A DNA stretch of 64,000 nucleotides from Ruminococcus sp. (GCA_031262225.1 JAISIC010000058.1:1-64000); one strand, 5' to 3'. Shown: positions 41,509 through 50,407, counted from the stretch's first letter. Made by a program: numbers and translations. The notes: generated by a model from the sequence alone, not told the origin.

Positions 41509-41912
41509 CGGTTTTGCTTGATACAAACGTCGTATTAGATCTGCTTCAAAAACGTGAGCCATTTTATGAGTGCTCCGCAGAGATAATGCAGCGTATCGAA
41601 AAAGCGGAGTTTAATTGTTTTGTTTCGGTAAATTCATTGTCGGATTTTTTCTACCTTTATGCCAAAGAAACGACTATATCGCAGGCAAGATCTGCTCTGG
41701 CTTATATTCTTGAAAAAATTGATGTCGGGTCTCTTGACGGTGACGACTGCAAGTCGGCAATGAACCTTCCGATAAAAGATTTTGAAGATGCACTTATAAT
41801 GCAGTGCGGCTTGAAGTATAAGGTCGATTATGTCATAACCCGCGACTTAAAACTACAGCGAAACGGGGTTGTTAATACCCTATCACCGATAGAGTTTTTA
41901 TCAATGCTTTAA
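41505..41912 (+). CDS. PIN-domain toxin (VapC-like ribonuclease)
   Basis: A 135-residue PIN protein, the toxin of a type II pair. The acidic metal-site residues are in place: LLDTNVVLDLL at the N-terminus, SVNSLSDFFYL in the middle, FEDALIMQCG and the last Asp in VDYVITRDLKL. PIN toxins cleave RNA, often tRNA or rRNA. The start overlaps the antitoxin stop, and a terminator follows. Confidence 0.88.
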   Translation: MTVLLDTNVVLDLLQKREPFYECSAEIMQRIEKAEFNCFVSVNSLSDFFYLYAKETTISQARSALAYILEKIDVGSLDGDDCKSAMNLPIKDFEDALIMQCGLKYKVDYVITRDLKLQRNGVVNTLSPIEFLSML

Positions 41913-41921
41913 TACATAAAA

Positions 41922-41948
41922 ACCGCCTTTTTACGGGCGGTCTTATTT
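41922..41948. terminator. Terminator between the PIN pair and the flagellar cluster
   Basis: ACCGCC (41922-41927) pairs with GGCGGT (41936-41941) and is followed by CTTATTT. It lies between convergent genes; the T-run favours the plus strand but A-rich sequence on the left could allow use on both. Confidence 0.65.
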
Positions 41949-42351
41949 ATGAAATTGTATTCAGCGACCTTCCAAGTGTGGTGTTGAAGGTTGTTTTTTT
42001 AATATATGATGCCACACGCCCTGTTTTTTCACTGCTTTTAATCTGTTCGAGGGTATCGCTCATCTCGTCTTTAATCCGCTTTGTGACCTTTTTGTCGTCC
42101 TTTGAAATGGCTTCCTTAACGGCTTCGATTTTCAGCTTTATATCTTTAATTTCGGCTGTTTCGGGTGAAGAGCCTTCACCTGCGGCTTGAATCCGTTTCG
42201 CGGTTTCGGTTATCTCCGAAAGCAGCTCATCCCTCTGTGACAGCAGGTCGGGGAAGTTATCGACAGGCTCATACACAAGGCGATGAGTTATGTCACGATA
42301 ACATTCAAACTCAATAAGCCGCTTTTGCAAAAGTTCCAAAAGGTTTTCCAT
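41947..42351 (-). CDS. FliT-like flagellar chaperone (last gene of the flagellar cluster)
   Basis: A 134-residue helical protein, ELLQKRLIEFECYRDITHRL then LLSQRDELLSEITETAKRIQ and IKLKIEAVKEAISKDDKK. It starts 4 bp after fliS, where fliT sits in Bacillus (fliD-fliS-fliT). FliT proteins are short helical chaperones of the filament cap and junction proteins with weak sequence conservation, so the name rests mainly on position and helical content; a FlgN-like chaperone is the alternative. Confidence 0.6.
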   Translation of the reverse strand: MENLLELLQKRLIEFECYRDITHRLVYEPVDNFPDLLSQRDELLSEITETAKRIQAAGEGSSPETAEIKDIKLKIEAVKEAISKDDKKVTKRIKDEMSDTLEQIKSSEKTGRVASYIKKTTFNTTLGRSLNTIS

Positions 42352-42355
42352 GCTT

Positions 42356-42724
42356 TTATACCGCCGATTGAATTTGTTGGAAGCTTTCCTTCAAGGTTTC
42401 AAAATGGGGAATGAGCGAACGTATCGCGGTGACATCCTTAGTGCGGTTTGCATTCACAAGGGTTGTGCGGTAATAAACATAAAGGTCGCGAAGGTTTGCA
42501 GACAGTTCATATTTCATATCAAGGGCATAGCGGAGCTCATCAACGATAGTTTCAACACGTCTGATCGAGTCGTTTGCCTTTATGAAACGCCCTGTTTCCA
42601 TATATTCAGCCGCTTTTTTACATTCAATCACGCACTTGTCATAAAGCGCTACTAAAATCTCAAGCGGTGTCATGGTCACAGCCGCTGCTGCTTTATATTT
42701 TACATACGGATTAGTTGCTGTCAT
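42356..42724 (-). CDS. fliS: Flagellar export chaperone FliS
   Basis: FliS binds flagellin in the cytosol and prevents premature polymerisation before export. The 122-residue four-helix protein has the family pattern NPYVKYKAAAAVTMTPLEIL then VALYDKCVIECKKA, EYMETGRFIKANDSIRR and YVYYRTTLVNANRTKD. It lies between fliD and the FliT-like gene. The gap to fliD holds a G-rich stretch (plus strand). Confidence 0.93.
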   Translation of the reverse strand: MTATNPYVKYKAAAAVTMTPLEILVALYDKCVIECKKAAEYMETGRFIKANDSIRRVETIVDELRYALDMKYELSANLRDLYVYYRTTLVNANRTKDVTAIRSLIPHFETLKESFQQIQSAV

Positions 42725-42747
42725 AAGATACCTCTCTTACATCTGAT

Positions 42748-42779
42748 CGGGGGGATTGCGATCGGGGGGCGGGGGGCGG
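42748..42779 (+). other. G-run tract in the fliD-fliS gap
   Basis: Four G runs (42748-42753, 42763-42768, 42770-42775, 42777-42779) with loops of 9, 1 and 1 nt on the plus strand. The pattern could form a G-quadruplex in DNA or antisense RNA; the flagellar mRNA itself would be C-rich here. Confidence 0.5.
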
Positions 42780-42805
42780 GATACGGGCTGTGGTGTGAGC
42801 AATGC

Positions 42806-45382
42806 TTATGCCGACGCTTGGTCGAACATTCCGGATTGGGCATTGAGCTTTGCAAGCATTGTTTCAAGTGCCGTGAACTGCTTCCAATATCTTGCCGTCT
42901 CGGCGTCGTATTTTTCCTGTAATGATTTTATAAGTTCGTCATAATCCTTAAGCTGGTTGCTGATGTCGTTATTTGCGACATACATTGAATCCTTGATGCC
43001 GGCTTTTTGTGTGAAATATCCGGGTTTTGACGACGATGTGGATACCATGTTTTCAACGGCGTTATTCATCTTCGTCGCAAGACCCGTCTGGGCATCGGTG
43101 AAGAAATCTGCAATCTTATCGCCGTGCTTTGCAATCGCCGCATCAAGCTTTGTTTCGTCAATCTTGAAGACATTTCCGCCGCTGCGGTCTTCGGACAGGC
43201 TTATACCCAGATCGAATATCGTCATGCCGCCCGAAACGGAGATCATCGCGTTTGAAAGGTCGTCAAGAGCCCTCATGATGGTGTCGTCGTTATAGAGCAG
43301 ACCCTTTTTGGCTTCTTTTTCCCAGTTTTCAATCTCGTCGCCGTCAAACTCTGCCTTTTGCTCCTCGGTTAAAGGATCAAAATATGCACCGTTTTTCTTG
43401 GGTCTTGCTTCGGTCATGACGGCGTTGAGGTCTTTAACAAGGGTGTTATAGCTGTCAACAAACTTCACAACAAGGTCTTTAACCGCTGTGTTATCCTTTG
43501 CAACTTCAACCGTCATAGCATCTGCATCGGTTGCCGCAACAAAGTTATCAAAGCCCTCGACGTTGAAGGTAACGCCGCTCATGGTGAATGAGTTGTTTGC
43601 ATTCTCATAATAAGCGGAGGCACCCGACGGGTCTGTCACTTCGATGGAAGCGTTTCTGCCCTTGGTGTAAAAATCTGCCGAGGTGGAAAGAACGTTATCA
43701 AGATTTGCGTTTTCAAGAACCTTGTCTTTGTCGCCGAAGAAATCGGTCATGAAGGTTACAGCGTCGTCCGATTTCGCCTTATATCCGTCAAGGTTTGATA
43801 CAAGCTGCCCTGTCTTTGTAAGGCTGAAATATCCGTTTCTGGTGAGGTCGGCAACGGTTATCGCACCGTCTTCGCCTGTGCCTGTTATCTTCTTATCCTC
43901 GTCTGCGTTTCCGTTTGAAAGGATAATTTCCTTTAAGACTGTTTTATCTTCGCCCTCGCCGTATGGGTTCATTGCACCGGTCATGACGGGGGTGGTTTTG
44001 TTTGTAGCGGCATCATTCGCAACGGTCAGGTCGCCGCCCGTGGAGAGCTGCACTTCGCGTTGTGAGCTTCTTATTTCAAGAGCCCCGGCATCGGTAAGGG
44101 TTATCGCAAGCTCGGAGGTCAGTTTTACGGCATCGGTATCATCGCCGACAAACTGGGTTTCGATCTGCTTTTTAATCTCTTTAATGATGTCGTCGTTTTT
44201 ATATGTCTTGCCGGATTCAAACTTGCTTTCGTCAAGAGATATGTTATATGATTTACCATCGACTGTTATATCGAATTTATATTCTTTGCCGTCCTCAAGC
44301 CCGTTTTTAATATCAGCCACAGCACCCTCTGCAAGCGTGCCGCCGACCTTACCGAAGGTGTCATAGGTCAGCTTAACGTCCGATATGCTTGAAGCCCCGC
44401 TTGTGATTGTGTCTGTGTTAAAGAGCGAATTTAAGAGATTACCGGAAGATTGCGAGAGGATAACCTCCGAACCTGCACCGGTATCTTCCGCTTCGATTGA
44501 AAACTTGCCCGAAAGGGAATTGAAACTTGCCTTCGCTCCGACGTTGCCGTTGTTGATTGCGGTAACTACCGACTGAATGGAACTGTTCCTGTCAAACTCA
44601 AAATCTTTGCCGTTGACATTAATGCGGAAGAGGTCGCCTTTAAGCTCTGTCCCGAAATCAATCGTTCCCAGAGTTGAAGAGGTGGTGACAATATTTGTAA
44701 CGTCGTTGGGGATTCCCGCTTCGGCTTTATATCCGATTTTGAAGCTGTGGTCTATAGGGTCGGAAAAACCCTCTTTGAAGCTTAATTTCCCGTCTGCATA
44801 TTCAAAAGCATTAAGGGGATCTTTCATGTCGCCGAAAGCGGTGTTCATTGCATCGGCTAAGTTTTGACCTGCGTTATCGCCGCCTGTGAAGGTGACTTCC
44901 TTCATGTTGCCGTCAAGGGTTACCTTGAGTGTATACTCGGTGTCGGCTTTCATCTTGGAGGTGTCAAGCTTTATGCCGCCTGTTGAAACGGCAGCGGTTG
45001 AGGTGACGGTTGCCGCCTTTGCCGCGGAAGCTTTTGTAACCGAATATGTTCCTGCAAGGGCGGAACTTCCCGCAGATGCCAAAAGTTTTGTATTGGAAGC
45101 GACAGCACTCATCTTCTGGAGGTTACCCTTTGTGCGAAGAGAGGTTGCCGATGTAATATCAAGATATTGGCTTTGGAAGTCTTGAAGCTTTGCTATTAAA
45201 GCCTGATAGCCTTCCTGCTGCCATGTTAAGGTTTGTTGTGCCTGTTGGCGTTTACGTATTTTAGACAGCGTTTTTGACGCCATCGCTTTAACGAGTTCTT
45301 CTGTATCAAGACCGGACATCATGCCCGCCATACGCGTCGTGCTGCTCGGATCTACACTTGAACTTGAAGATGATTCTGCCAT
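42806..45382 (-). CDS. fliD: Flagellar filament cap protein FliD
   Basis: FliD caps the growing filament and helps flagellin fold in. The 858-residue protein is long for the family (commonly about 450-650). Conserved ends are present: the N-terminal GMMSGLDTEELVKAMASKTL with KQQ-like helices (QAQQTLTWQQEGYQAL), and the C-terminal coiled region LKDYDELIKSLQEKYDAETA and TALETMLAKLNAQSGMFDQA. The extra length is in the exposed middle domain (residues about 150-560), rich in Asp/Gly/Thr. It follows csrA by 12 bp. Confidence 0.93.
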   Translation of the reverse strand: MAESSSSSSVDPSSTTRMAGMMSGLDTEELVKAMASKTLSKIRKRQQAQQTLTWQQEGYQALIAKLQDFQSQYLDITSATSLRTKGNLQKMSAVASNTKLLASAGSSALAGTYSVTKASAAKAATVTSTAAVSTGGIKLDTSKMKADTEYTLKVTLDGNMKEVTFTGGDNAGQNLADAMNTAFGDMKDPLNAFEYADGKLSFKEGFSDPIDHSFKIGYKAEAGIPNDVTNIVTTSSTLGTIDFGTELKGDLFRINVNGKDFEFDRNSSIQSVVTAINNGNVGAKASFNSLSGKFSIEAEDTGAGSEVILSQSSGNLLNSLFNTDTITSGASSISDVKLTYDTFGKVGGTLAEGAVADIKNGLEDGKEYKFDITVDGKSYNISLDESKFESGKTYKNDDIIKEIKKQIETQFVGDDTDAVKLTSELAITLTDAGALEIRSSQREVQLSTGGDLTVANDAATNKTTPVMTGAMNPYGEGEDKTVLKEIILSNGNADEDKKITGTGEDGAITVADLTRNGYFSLTKTGQLVSNLDGYKAKSDDAVTFMTDFFGDKDKVLENANLDNVLSTSADFYTKGRNASIEVTDPSGASAYYENANNSFTMSGVTFNVEGFDNFVAATDADAMTVEVAKDNTAVKDLVVKFVDSYNTLVKDLNAVMTEARPKKNGAYFDPLTEEQKAEFDGDEIENWEKEAKKGLLYNDDTIMRALDDLSNAMISVSGGMTIFDLGISLSEDRSGGNVFKIDETKLDAAIAKHGDKIADFFTDAQTGLATKMNNAVENMVSTSSSKPGYFTQKAGIKDSMYVANNDISNQLKDYDELIKSLQEKYDAETARYWKQFTALETMLAKLNAQSGMFDQASA

Positions 45383-45394
45383 AATTAATTCCCC

Positions 45395-45637
45395 CTATAT
45401 ATTGTCTGTCATACCCTGCTGCCCCTTGAGTTTATCAAGAAGTCCGTCGGGCAGGCGGCTTGCTGTTGCCGCTATGTTAAATTCTGTGGCTTCCGCCGCT
45501 TCGGCTCTGATGATTCTGACTGTTTTCGGTGCATCAACGCCGATTCTTACCCTGCCGTCTTTTGTTTCGACAACGGTTATCTTTATGCCGTCGCCTATTA
45601 AAATACTTTCGTCCTTTTTGCGGGTTATTACTAACAT
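45395..45637 (-). CDS. csrA: Carbon storage regulator / translational repressor CsrA
   Basis: CsrA binds GGA-containing RNA and in Bacillus represses flagellin translation. The 80-residue protein starts [20 protein letters not shown] and carries [17 protein letters not shown] as expected, followed by a longer helical tail. The start is immediately after the fliW stop, and the two form a regulatory pair: FliW sequesters CsrA until flagellin is exported. A CsrA-like site lies over the flagellin ribosome binding site at 13961. Confidence 0.95.
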   Translation of the reverse strand: MLVITRKKDESILIGDGIKITVVETKDGRVRIGVDAPKTVRIIRAEAAEATEFNIAATASRLPDGLLDKLKGQQGMTDNI

Positions 45638-46075
45638 TTAAGCACCCCCGCTCTCTTCGGGAAACACCCTTGCACGAACCTGATAGTCTGCTGACATTAT
45701 CACCTGTTTTGCAATAAGTGTGTTAAGATTACATACAACAGGACAGCGAAGATTGACGGTGGTATCAAGATATTTTTCGGGGATTATTGAAAGCACAAAC
45801 ACCGCAACGGCTGTGTCTTCAAATACATCAAGCTCTTCGAGGAGCTGTTCTTCATCCAAAAAATAATCTGCCACAACATCAAAGGGGTTATATACGATGA
45901 AACAGGTTCCGGGATTATCAACGCTCTGAAGCCAACAGGGATATATTCCGTCGCCCAGAGGTGCCAAAAGTGTGAAATGATGATCTGTTTCAAACCCCGG
46001 AATACCATCCGGAAAGTTCATTATTTTGCTGTCATCAATCTCGACCTGACCGAAATCTCTTGTTTCTATAACCAT
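45638..46075 (-). CDS. fliW: Flagellar assembly factor FliW
   Basis: FliW binds flagellin or CsrA and coordinates flagellin synthesis with secretion. The 145-residue protein shows MVIETRDFGQVEIDDSKIMN, FPDGIPGFETDHHFTLL, WLQSVDNPGTCFIVYNPF and PEKYLDTTVNLRCPVVCNLN. It is the first gene after a sigma-28-like promoter at 46098-46123 and is directly followed by csrA, then fliD and fliS, so cap, chaperone and regulators would share this transcript. Confidence 0.95.
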   Translation of the reverse strand: MVIETRDFGQVEIDDSKIMNFPDGIPGFETDHHFTLLAPLGDGIYPCWLQSVDNPGTCFIVYNPFDVVADYFLDEEQLLEELDVFEDTAVAVFVLSIIPEKYLDTTVNLRCPVVCNLNTLIAKQVIMSADYQVRARVFPEESGGA

Positions 46076-46097
46076 CTTTTTTTCTCGCTTATATTCT

Positions 46098-46123
46098 TTA
46101 TCGTGTATTTTTTCTAAAACTTA
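46098..46123 (-). promoter_or_regulatory. Sigma-28-like promoter upstream of fliW
   Basis: On the minus strand, TAAG (46123-46120), a 15-bp spacer, ACGATAA (46104-46098). It sits between the DUF6470 gene and fliW, giving fliW-csrA-fliD-fliS an internal flagellar promoter. Confidence 0.65.
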
Positions 46124-46132
46124 AATATTTTT

Positions 46133-46750
46133 TTACATTTCCTCAGGGGGTACGTAATTGGGGTCTGCGGAACGCGGGAAATAGAGCGGTGAGCCGATAT
46201 ATTCAATCTCAACGCCGGGCATCTGCTTTATAACCACTTCAACAGAATGGGGAACAAAATTCCATTCGGAAGCCGTTTTAATCTCGGTGAAATCGGAGCC
46301 GTTCGCTTCAAAGCTGTAGTTTGAGTTTCCGTTGCTCCAGTTTATAACGTTTTTAATCTGTGACGAAGGGGCTTTTTGCATCCGTGAACTCACCGACTCT
46401 ATGGGTCGGGAAGCCATCGTTGCTCTGATTGGATTTTTAGCTATCTTTGCCACAAGATCGTCCTCCGATAAATTCATATCAACAAATCCGGCTGCCTGGC
46501 CGATGTTTGAAACTCCTGTCACCGTTGTCGGGCTGTAAAGTTCGGCAGACGGCGAATACGCCCCGAAATCAAAGCTGTCGTGAACTGAAAAATCATTTAT
46601 CACCGGCAGCGGTGCGGGTGTGTTATCCGCGGACCGAGGTTTTTGAGCCTGTGAAGCTTCTGCCTGCACCTTTTCAAACTTCCACGGCGTAACCTTAACC
46701 TCAATGTCCATAGGAATACGTTTAATCGACAATAAATTCCATTGCTTCAT
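46133..46750 (-). CDS. DUF6470 (YviE-like) flagellar-cluster protein
   Basis: A 205-residue protein between flgL and fliW, where yviE sits in Bacillus subtilis. It begins KQWNLLSIKRIPMDIEVKVT; the middle contains IAKNPIRATMASRPIESVSS, and the C-terminus ends VVIKQMPGVEIEYIGSPLYF. DUF6470 members are part of flagellar operons but their function is not established. GGGGG upstream provides a ribosome binding site for the ATG at 46750. Confidence 0.8.
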   Translation of the reverse strand: MKQWNLLSIKRIPMDIEVKVTPWKFEKVQAEASQAQKPRSADNTPAPLPVINDFSVHDSFDFGAYSPSAELYSPTTVTGVSNIGQAAGFVDMNLSEDDLVAKIAKNPIRATMASRPIESVSSRMQKAPSSQIKNVINWSNGNSNYSFEANGSDFTEIKTASEWNFVPHSVEVVIKQMPGVEIEYIGSPLYFPRSADPNYVPPEEM

Positions 46751-46853
46751 GTTGTTTACCCCCTTAATACGCTAATCAGATAAATTTTATCTCTGTCGGT
46801 GGTGTCTCTGAAAACCGGAAAGACTCATCCGGAGTGTCTGCACGGACTCCGTG

Positions 46854-47930
46854 CTAGATGAAATCAAATATGCTTCGGGGAAGGACGTTTGCACCCATTT
46901 TAAGTGTTGCATCATAGGCGGCTTGGACTGCGTAGTATTCGGTGATTTCCTTTTCAATGTCCGAACCCTCGACTGTGTTTTGCCTCTCCCAAAGTGCGAA
47001 GCGTGCATCTTCGTTTTTGGAAAGATAATAATCAAGGGAATTGTATCGCACACCGAGCTCTGTTATCGTTGTTCTGATGTTTGTTGCGGCGTCATCTGTT
47101 TTGTCGATATATGCTGCAAGCTCTTCAACATGGAGCACATCGCCCTTTGAGGCAACGTGTGCCGCATCAAGGGTGAGTTGAATGAGGTTCTTGCTGTAGC
47201 CTTCATCATCCGTCCCGAAGCCTACGATCTCGAAGCCGTGTAAAGCAGTGTCAAACGCGGTGTTCGGGTCAACATTGAGGTCGGCATCAAAATCAATTCC
47301 CAAGCCTATATCAAGGAGCACCTGCCCCTGCCCGGGAACGAGAGTATCCGGTGTCTCAACGCCGTCGGCTATCTGTGTTCCGTAATAAAGCCCGTCTGCA
47401 CCTTTCGTTATCGTGTCCATATCGATTCCGTTATAGCAGACACGCTGGAGCATTTCGCCGTCTCGCTCGACATCTTCAATGGTGAAAGGTGTTTTATCCT
47501 GCGACAGCCCGCCGAACATCTGACGATCGTTGAAGTCGGCGTTCATGGCATCCACCATTTCGTGGGCAATCTGACCCAGTTCCGTGCCGACAGCCATCAT
47601 TCCGACAGAGCCGACTGTTGTGGTCGAACCCTGCACCAAAAGGGGCTTAACTCTTGTCGCGAAAAGGTTTGAGGCAACCTGTGTCAGGCTTTGTTCCGCC
47701 GTGGTGAAAAGTTCGTGTGCGGTGCTGATGTTGTCGTCCCATATATCAAGGTCGCGAAGCCCTTTTCTTATTGTCATTGCCTTTTCGGAATTAAGCGGGT
47801 TTTCGGACGTCCTTGTATATTGGTTCTGGGTTATTATCCTCGTATAAGCATCGTTCATGTTCTTCATCGTCATGCGGTTATTACGAAGATATAGCCTGTT
47901 AATCTGTGATTGGGTTATTCTCATTGCCAT
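46854..47930 (-). CDS. flgL: Flagellar hook-associated protein 3 (FlgL)
   Basis: Junction protein between FlgK and the filament. The 358-residue protein has the flagellin-like ends: an N-terminal ITQSQINRLYLRNNRMTMKN and NQYTRTSENPLNSEKAMTIR, and a C-terminal EKEITEYYAVQAAYDATLKM and GANVLPRSIFDFI. It starts 13 bp after flgK. A 103-bp gap separates it from the DUF6470 gene, with no clear hairpin. Confidence 0.93.
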   Translation of the reverse strand: MAMRITQSQINRLYLRNNRMTMKNMNDAYTRIITQNQYTRTSENPLNSEKAMTIRKGLRDLDIWDDNISTAHELFTTAEQSLTQVASNLFATRVKPLLVQGSTTTVGSVGMMAVGTELGQIAHEMVDAMNADFNDRQMFGGLSQDKTPFTIEDVERDGEMLQRVCYNGIDMDTITKGADGLYYGTQIADGVETPDTLVPGQGQVLLDIGLGIDFDADLNVDPNTAFDTALHGFEIVGFGTDDEGYSKNLIQLTLDAAHVASKGDVLHVEELAAYIDKTDDAATNIRTTITELGVRYNSLDYYLSKNEDARFALWERQNTVEGSDIEKEITEYYAVQAAYDATLKMGANVLPRSIFDFI

Positions 47931-47943
47931 ATGTCATTACCTC

Positions 47944-49773
47944 CTACAAGCCTACGCGTCCTGTTCCGTTAATTAACTTATCTAAAGCCTCATCCATCGT
48001 TGTTGTCATACGTGCGATGGCGTTATACCATTTTTGATAGTTCATCATGTTGATACCCTCTTCGTCGATGGAAACGCCCATAACCGAATCGCGGATGTCC
48101 ATGACGGAAAGGAGCATAACCTCCGAAGTGCCGGAGAGTTTGGTTTCATATTGTATACGGTTTCCCAGTTCGTTGCCGTAGTGGGATACAAAATCCTCAA
48201 AAGCATAGGTCGAAGCGTTCCCTGCATAGGCGTGCTTGACATTGAATGCACCGAGCATCTTGTTTATCCAACTGTTGTCAAGGGCGGTTGATTCGTCATA
48301 TCCGTCGGGGTTTGAAATGAACTCGGCATTTTGCTGCCAGAAGTCGGAGACTGCGATTGAACCTGCAACGCCGTCGGGAGCACCCGGTAAACCGGTTTCT
48401 GTGTAGGTCAGAAGCACCTGACTGTCGACCCCCGGGAAGCCTGCATAGGCATGGTCTTCGCTGTTATATATCCCGTTTAGGGTGTCTGCGAAGGTCTTTG
48501 CAAAGGCGTTTATAAGTCCTCGGAAATATTCGATTCCTTCATAGGCATTTTCGCCGACAGCAGCATATGTACCTTTGCCGTTATAGAGGTCGATAAGCCC
48601 TCTTATTGAACCCGATTTAACGCCTGTGACAGCGTCGGTGATGTCGTCAAGCTGATGATTATCCCATTTTTCGGAGACTTTTCTGATGAGCGGATCCATC
48701 GAATATCGGTCGAAAGCGGCGGTTATGTCACCATCCCCGCGAAGGAAGTCGTCCTTTGTTTTGCCCATATTATAAAGGAAAGTTTCAAGGTCGTTCCATT
48801 CCTGTTGGTTTTTAAGCCCTGAATATTTCCCCGTTGTCGGGTCGAGAGCCCCTGCGTTTAAGACTACAAGCTGCAAGTCGGTGGGGTTAGGATTAGCAAG
48901 TTCGTCCCGCTGCTCGTCTGTGAGGTTTTCGGCTGTCGGTATATCGAAGTCGTTGTCGCGGAAAGCTATCTGTGCGTATTGGTTTGTGGAAACGACCATA
49001 CGCCCTGCTAAGGTTAATGTGAATGAACCGTCATCAAGCTCGTTTACAGATATCTCGCCGTATTCGGACAGGGTATCCGCAAGGCGGTGAAATTCGTCTT
49101 TGAGTTCGAGCGGACCGTATTCGCCCTGGACTACATAGTTATTATTTGAAAGCTCTATGTATCCCATGTTTATATATGCGTTTTTAATTGATTCGTTTAG
49201 TGACGCAAGCTGGGATAGGGTTGTGTTGACAGTCTTTGCGGCGTGCTGGGCTTCCGATAACGTTTGCGTTGATATATCTGTTACACGCGAATCAAGAGCT
49301 CTGATCATATCCGCAACGGAGCGGGCGTTATTCATAACGATGGTTCCGAGCTCACGCCTGTCGGCATTGTCGGAAGAATAGCCCTGAAGCCCCGCCTTAA
49401 GCCCTGCCAAAACGCTCATGAACCCTGTGTTTTCCGATTCAAGGTTATCAAGAGCATCTTCAAGCTGTGTGAGGAGCTCGGTTTTCATATTTGAATTTGA
49501 ATAGTCAGAGGTGTAGTTGCGGAATTTCGTGTCAATAAGGGCATCGCGGACCTGTGCGACACCGATAATTTCAGAACCTCTGCCGGCAAGACCTATAGCA
49601 GAGTTATAGCCCAAGTTGTTTTTATTATTGGGAACAGAAGCAAGGTCCACCCTTTGGCGAACATAACCGTCTGTCTCGATATTTGAAAGGTTGTTGCCGG
49701 TTATGTCCAAAGCTTTTTGAGCCGCAAGGAGCGCCTCACGCTGAACATATAAACCCATAAATGAACTCGGCAT
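47944..49773 (-). CDS. flgK: Flagellar hook-associated protein 1 (FlgK)
   Basis: Junction protein between hook and FlgL. The 609-residue protein has the N-terminal rod/hook motif LLAAQKALDITGNNLSNIET, DGYVRQRVDLASVPN, and a C-terminal SIDEEGINMMNYQKWYNAIA then RMTTTMDEALDKLINGTGRV. ATG 49773 is preceded by AGGAG. It follows flgN after a 190-bp gap that holds a long hairpin leader. Confidence 0.95.
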   Translation of the reverse strand: MPSSFMGLYVQREALLAAQKALDITGNNLSNIETDGYVRQRVDLASVPNNKNNLGYNSAIGLAGRGSEIIGVAQVRDALIDTKFRNYTSDYSNSNMKTELLTQLEDALDNLESENTGFMSVLAGLKAGLQGYSSDNADRRELGTIVMNNARSVADMIRALDSRVTDISTQTLSEAQHAAKTVNTTLSQLASLNESIKNAYINMGYIELSNNNYVVQGEYGPLELKDEFHRLADTLSEYGEISVNELDDGSFTLTLAGRMVVSTNQYAQIAFRDNDFDIPTAENLTDEQRDELANPNPTDLQLVVLNAGALDPTTGKYSGLKNQQEWNDLETFLYNMGKTKDDFLRGDGDITAAFDRYSMDPLIRKVSEKWDNHQLDDITDAVTGVKSGSIRGLIDLYNGKGTYAAVGENAYEGIEYFRGLINAFAKTFADTLNGIYNSEDHAYAGFPGVDSQVLLTYTETGLPGAPDGVAGSIAVSDFWQQNAEFISNPDGYDESTALDNSWINKMLGAFNVKHAYAGNASTYAFEDFVSHYGNELGNRIQYETKLSGTSEVMLLSVMDIRDSVMGVSIDEEGINMMNYQKWYNAIARMTTTMDEALDKLINGTGRVGL

Positions 49774-49812
49774 AAAAATCTCCTATGTGCATATGCGTAT
49801 ATGCTACAATAA

Positions 49813-49872
49813 CCCCCGTGTCCTATCCGAATTTACACGCCCTGTGCAAACGCGGATAGGAACTATAGGGGG
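49813..49872 (-). promoter_or_regulatory. Structured 5' leader of flgK (long hairpin)
   Basis: TCCTATCCG (49821-49829) pairs with CGGATAGGA (49853-49861), and outer CCCCC (49813-49817) with GGGGG (49868-49872). In flgK mRNA this forms a two-part stem of 14 bp around a 23-nt loop about 45 nt before the start. It is not followed by a T-run on the minus strand, so it is not a terminator for flagellar transcription. Confidence 0.55.
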
Positions 49873-49890
49873 CGGGCTCGCCCGCTTTTT
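49872..49890 (+). terminator. Plus-strand terminator-like hairpin in the flgN-flgK gap
   Basis: GCGGGC-TC-GCCCGC (49872-49885) followed by TTTTT on the plus strand, that is, antisense to the flagellar operon. No plus-strand gene precedes it within several kilobases. It could end an antisense transcript or block transcription from the other side. Confidence 0.45.
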
Positions 49891-49963
49891 CGCCGGTCGC
49901 CCTTTAATAACTTTTTGGGGATGTCTGCGTGAAATTTTCTAACACGCTTTTTTTACTTAAACG

Positions 49964-50407
49964 TCATACCTTGAAATCTGCGTTGGTGTTCTTATATCCT
50001 GTCCTGACCGTGCCTCGGTCGTTATAGATTTCAAATTCTTTGGTAACTCTGTGTATCCTTTTGAGCCGTTCGTTGCAGGAAACCGCCAAGAGGTCGTTTA
50101 TTTCGCGGATCTGCTTTATGTGGCTTCTAACCTTCTTCAAAAGCTTTTCATAACGCTCGCGAAGGTAGTCGGGGGCGTTTGCCGCAAGCTCTTCAAAGGT
50201 TATTTTTCCGAAAAGCTTTATCCGCTTTTTTTCGAGCACGTCGGTCTGCATTATGAATGCCTGTTCGCTCGAAAGACCTGCCGATATCGCTTCAATGTCG
50301 TGAGCATGAAACTGACGAAGTTTCCCCAGTTCATAATCTTCGAGCTTTTCAAAATGTCGGGCATAGCTTTCCAAGAAGGTCAAGCCTTCGTTAAAATCAA
50401 TTTTCAT
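49964..50407 (-). CDS. flgN: FlgN-like flagellar chaperone
   Basis: A 147-residue helical protein between flgM and flgK, the position of flgN (yvyG in Bacillus), the export chaperone of FlgK and FlgL. It has GLTFLESYARHFEKLEDYEL, EDYELGKLRQFHAHDIEAIS and, near the end, KVRSHIKQIREINDLLAVSC. Sequence conservation is low in this family, so position carries much weight. It starts about 40 bp after flgM. Confidence 0.78.
   Translation of the reverse strand: MKIDFNEGLTFLESYARHFEKLEDYELGKLRQFHAHDIEAISAGLSSEQAFIMQTDVLEKKRIKLFGKITFEELAANAPDYLRERYEKLLKKVRSHIKQIREINDLLAVSCNERLKRIHRVTKEFEIYNDRGTVRTGYKNTNADFKV

Noticed and set aside
41236..41912. PIN pair as part of a mobile island
   Set aside because: No integrase, repeats or base-composition change at its edges. 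It looks like a small cassette between two chromosomal operons.
43683..44366. 227-residue plus-strand open frame over fliD
   Set aside because: Ser/Pro/Phe-rich antisense shadow of the Asp/Gly-rich FliD middle domain; no start site or known motif.
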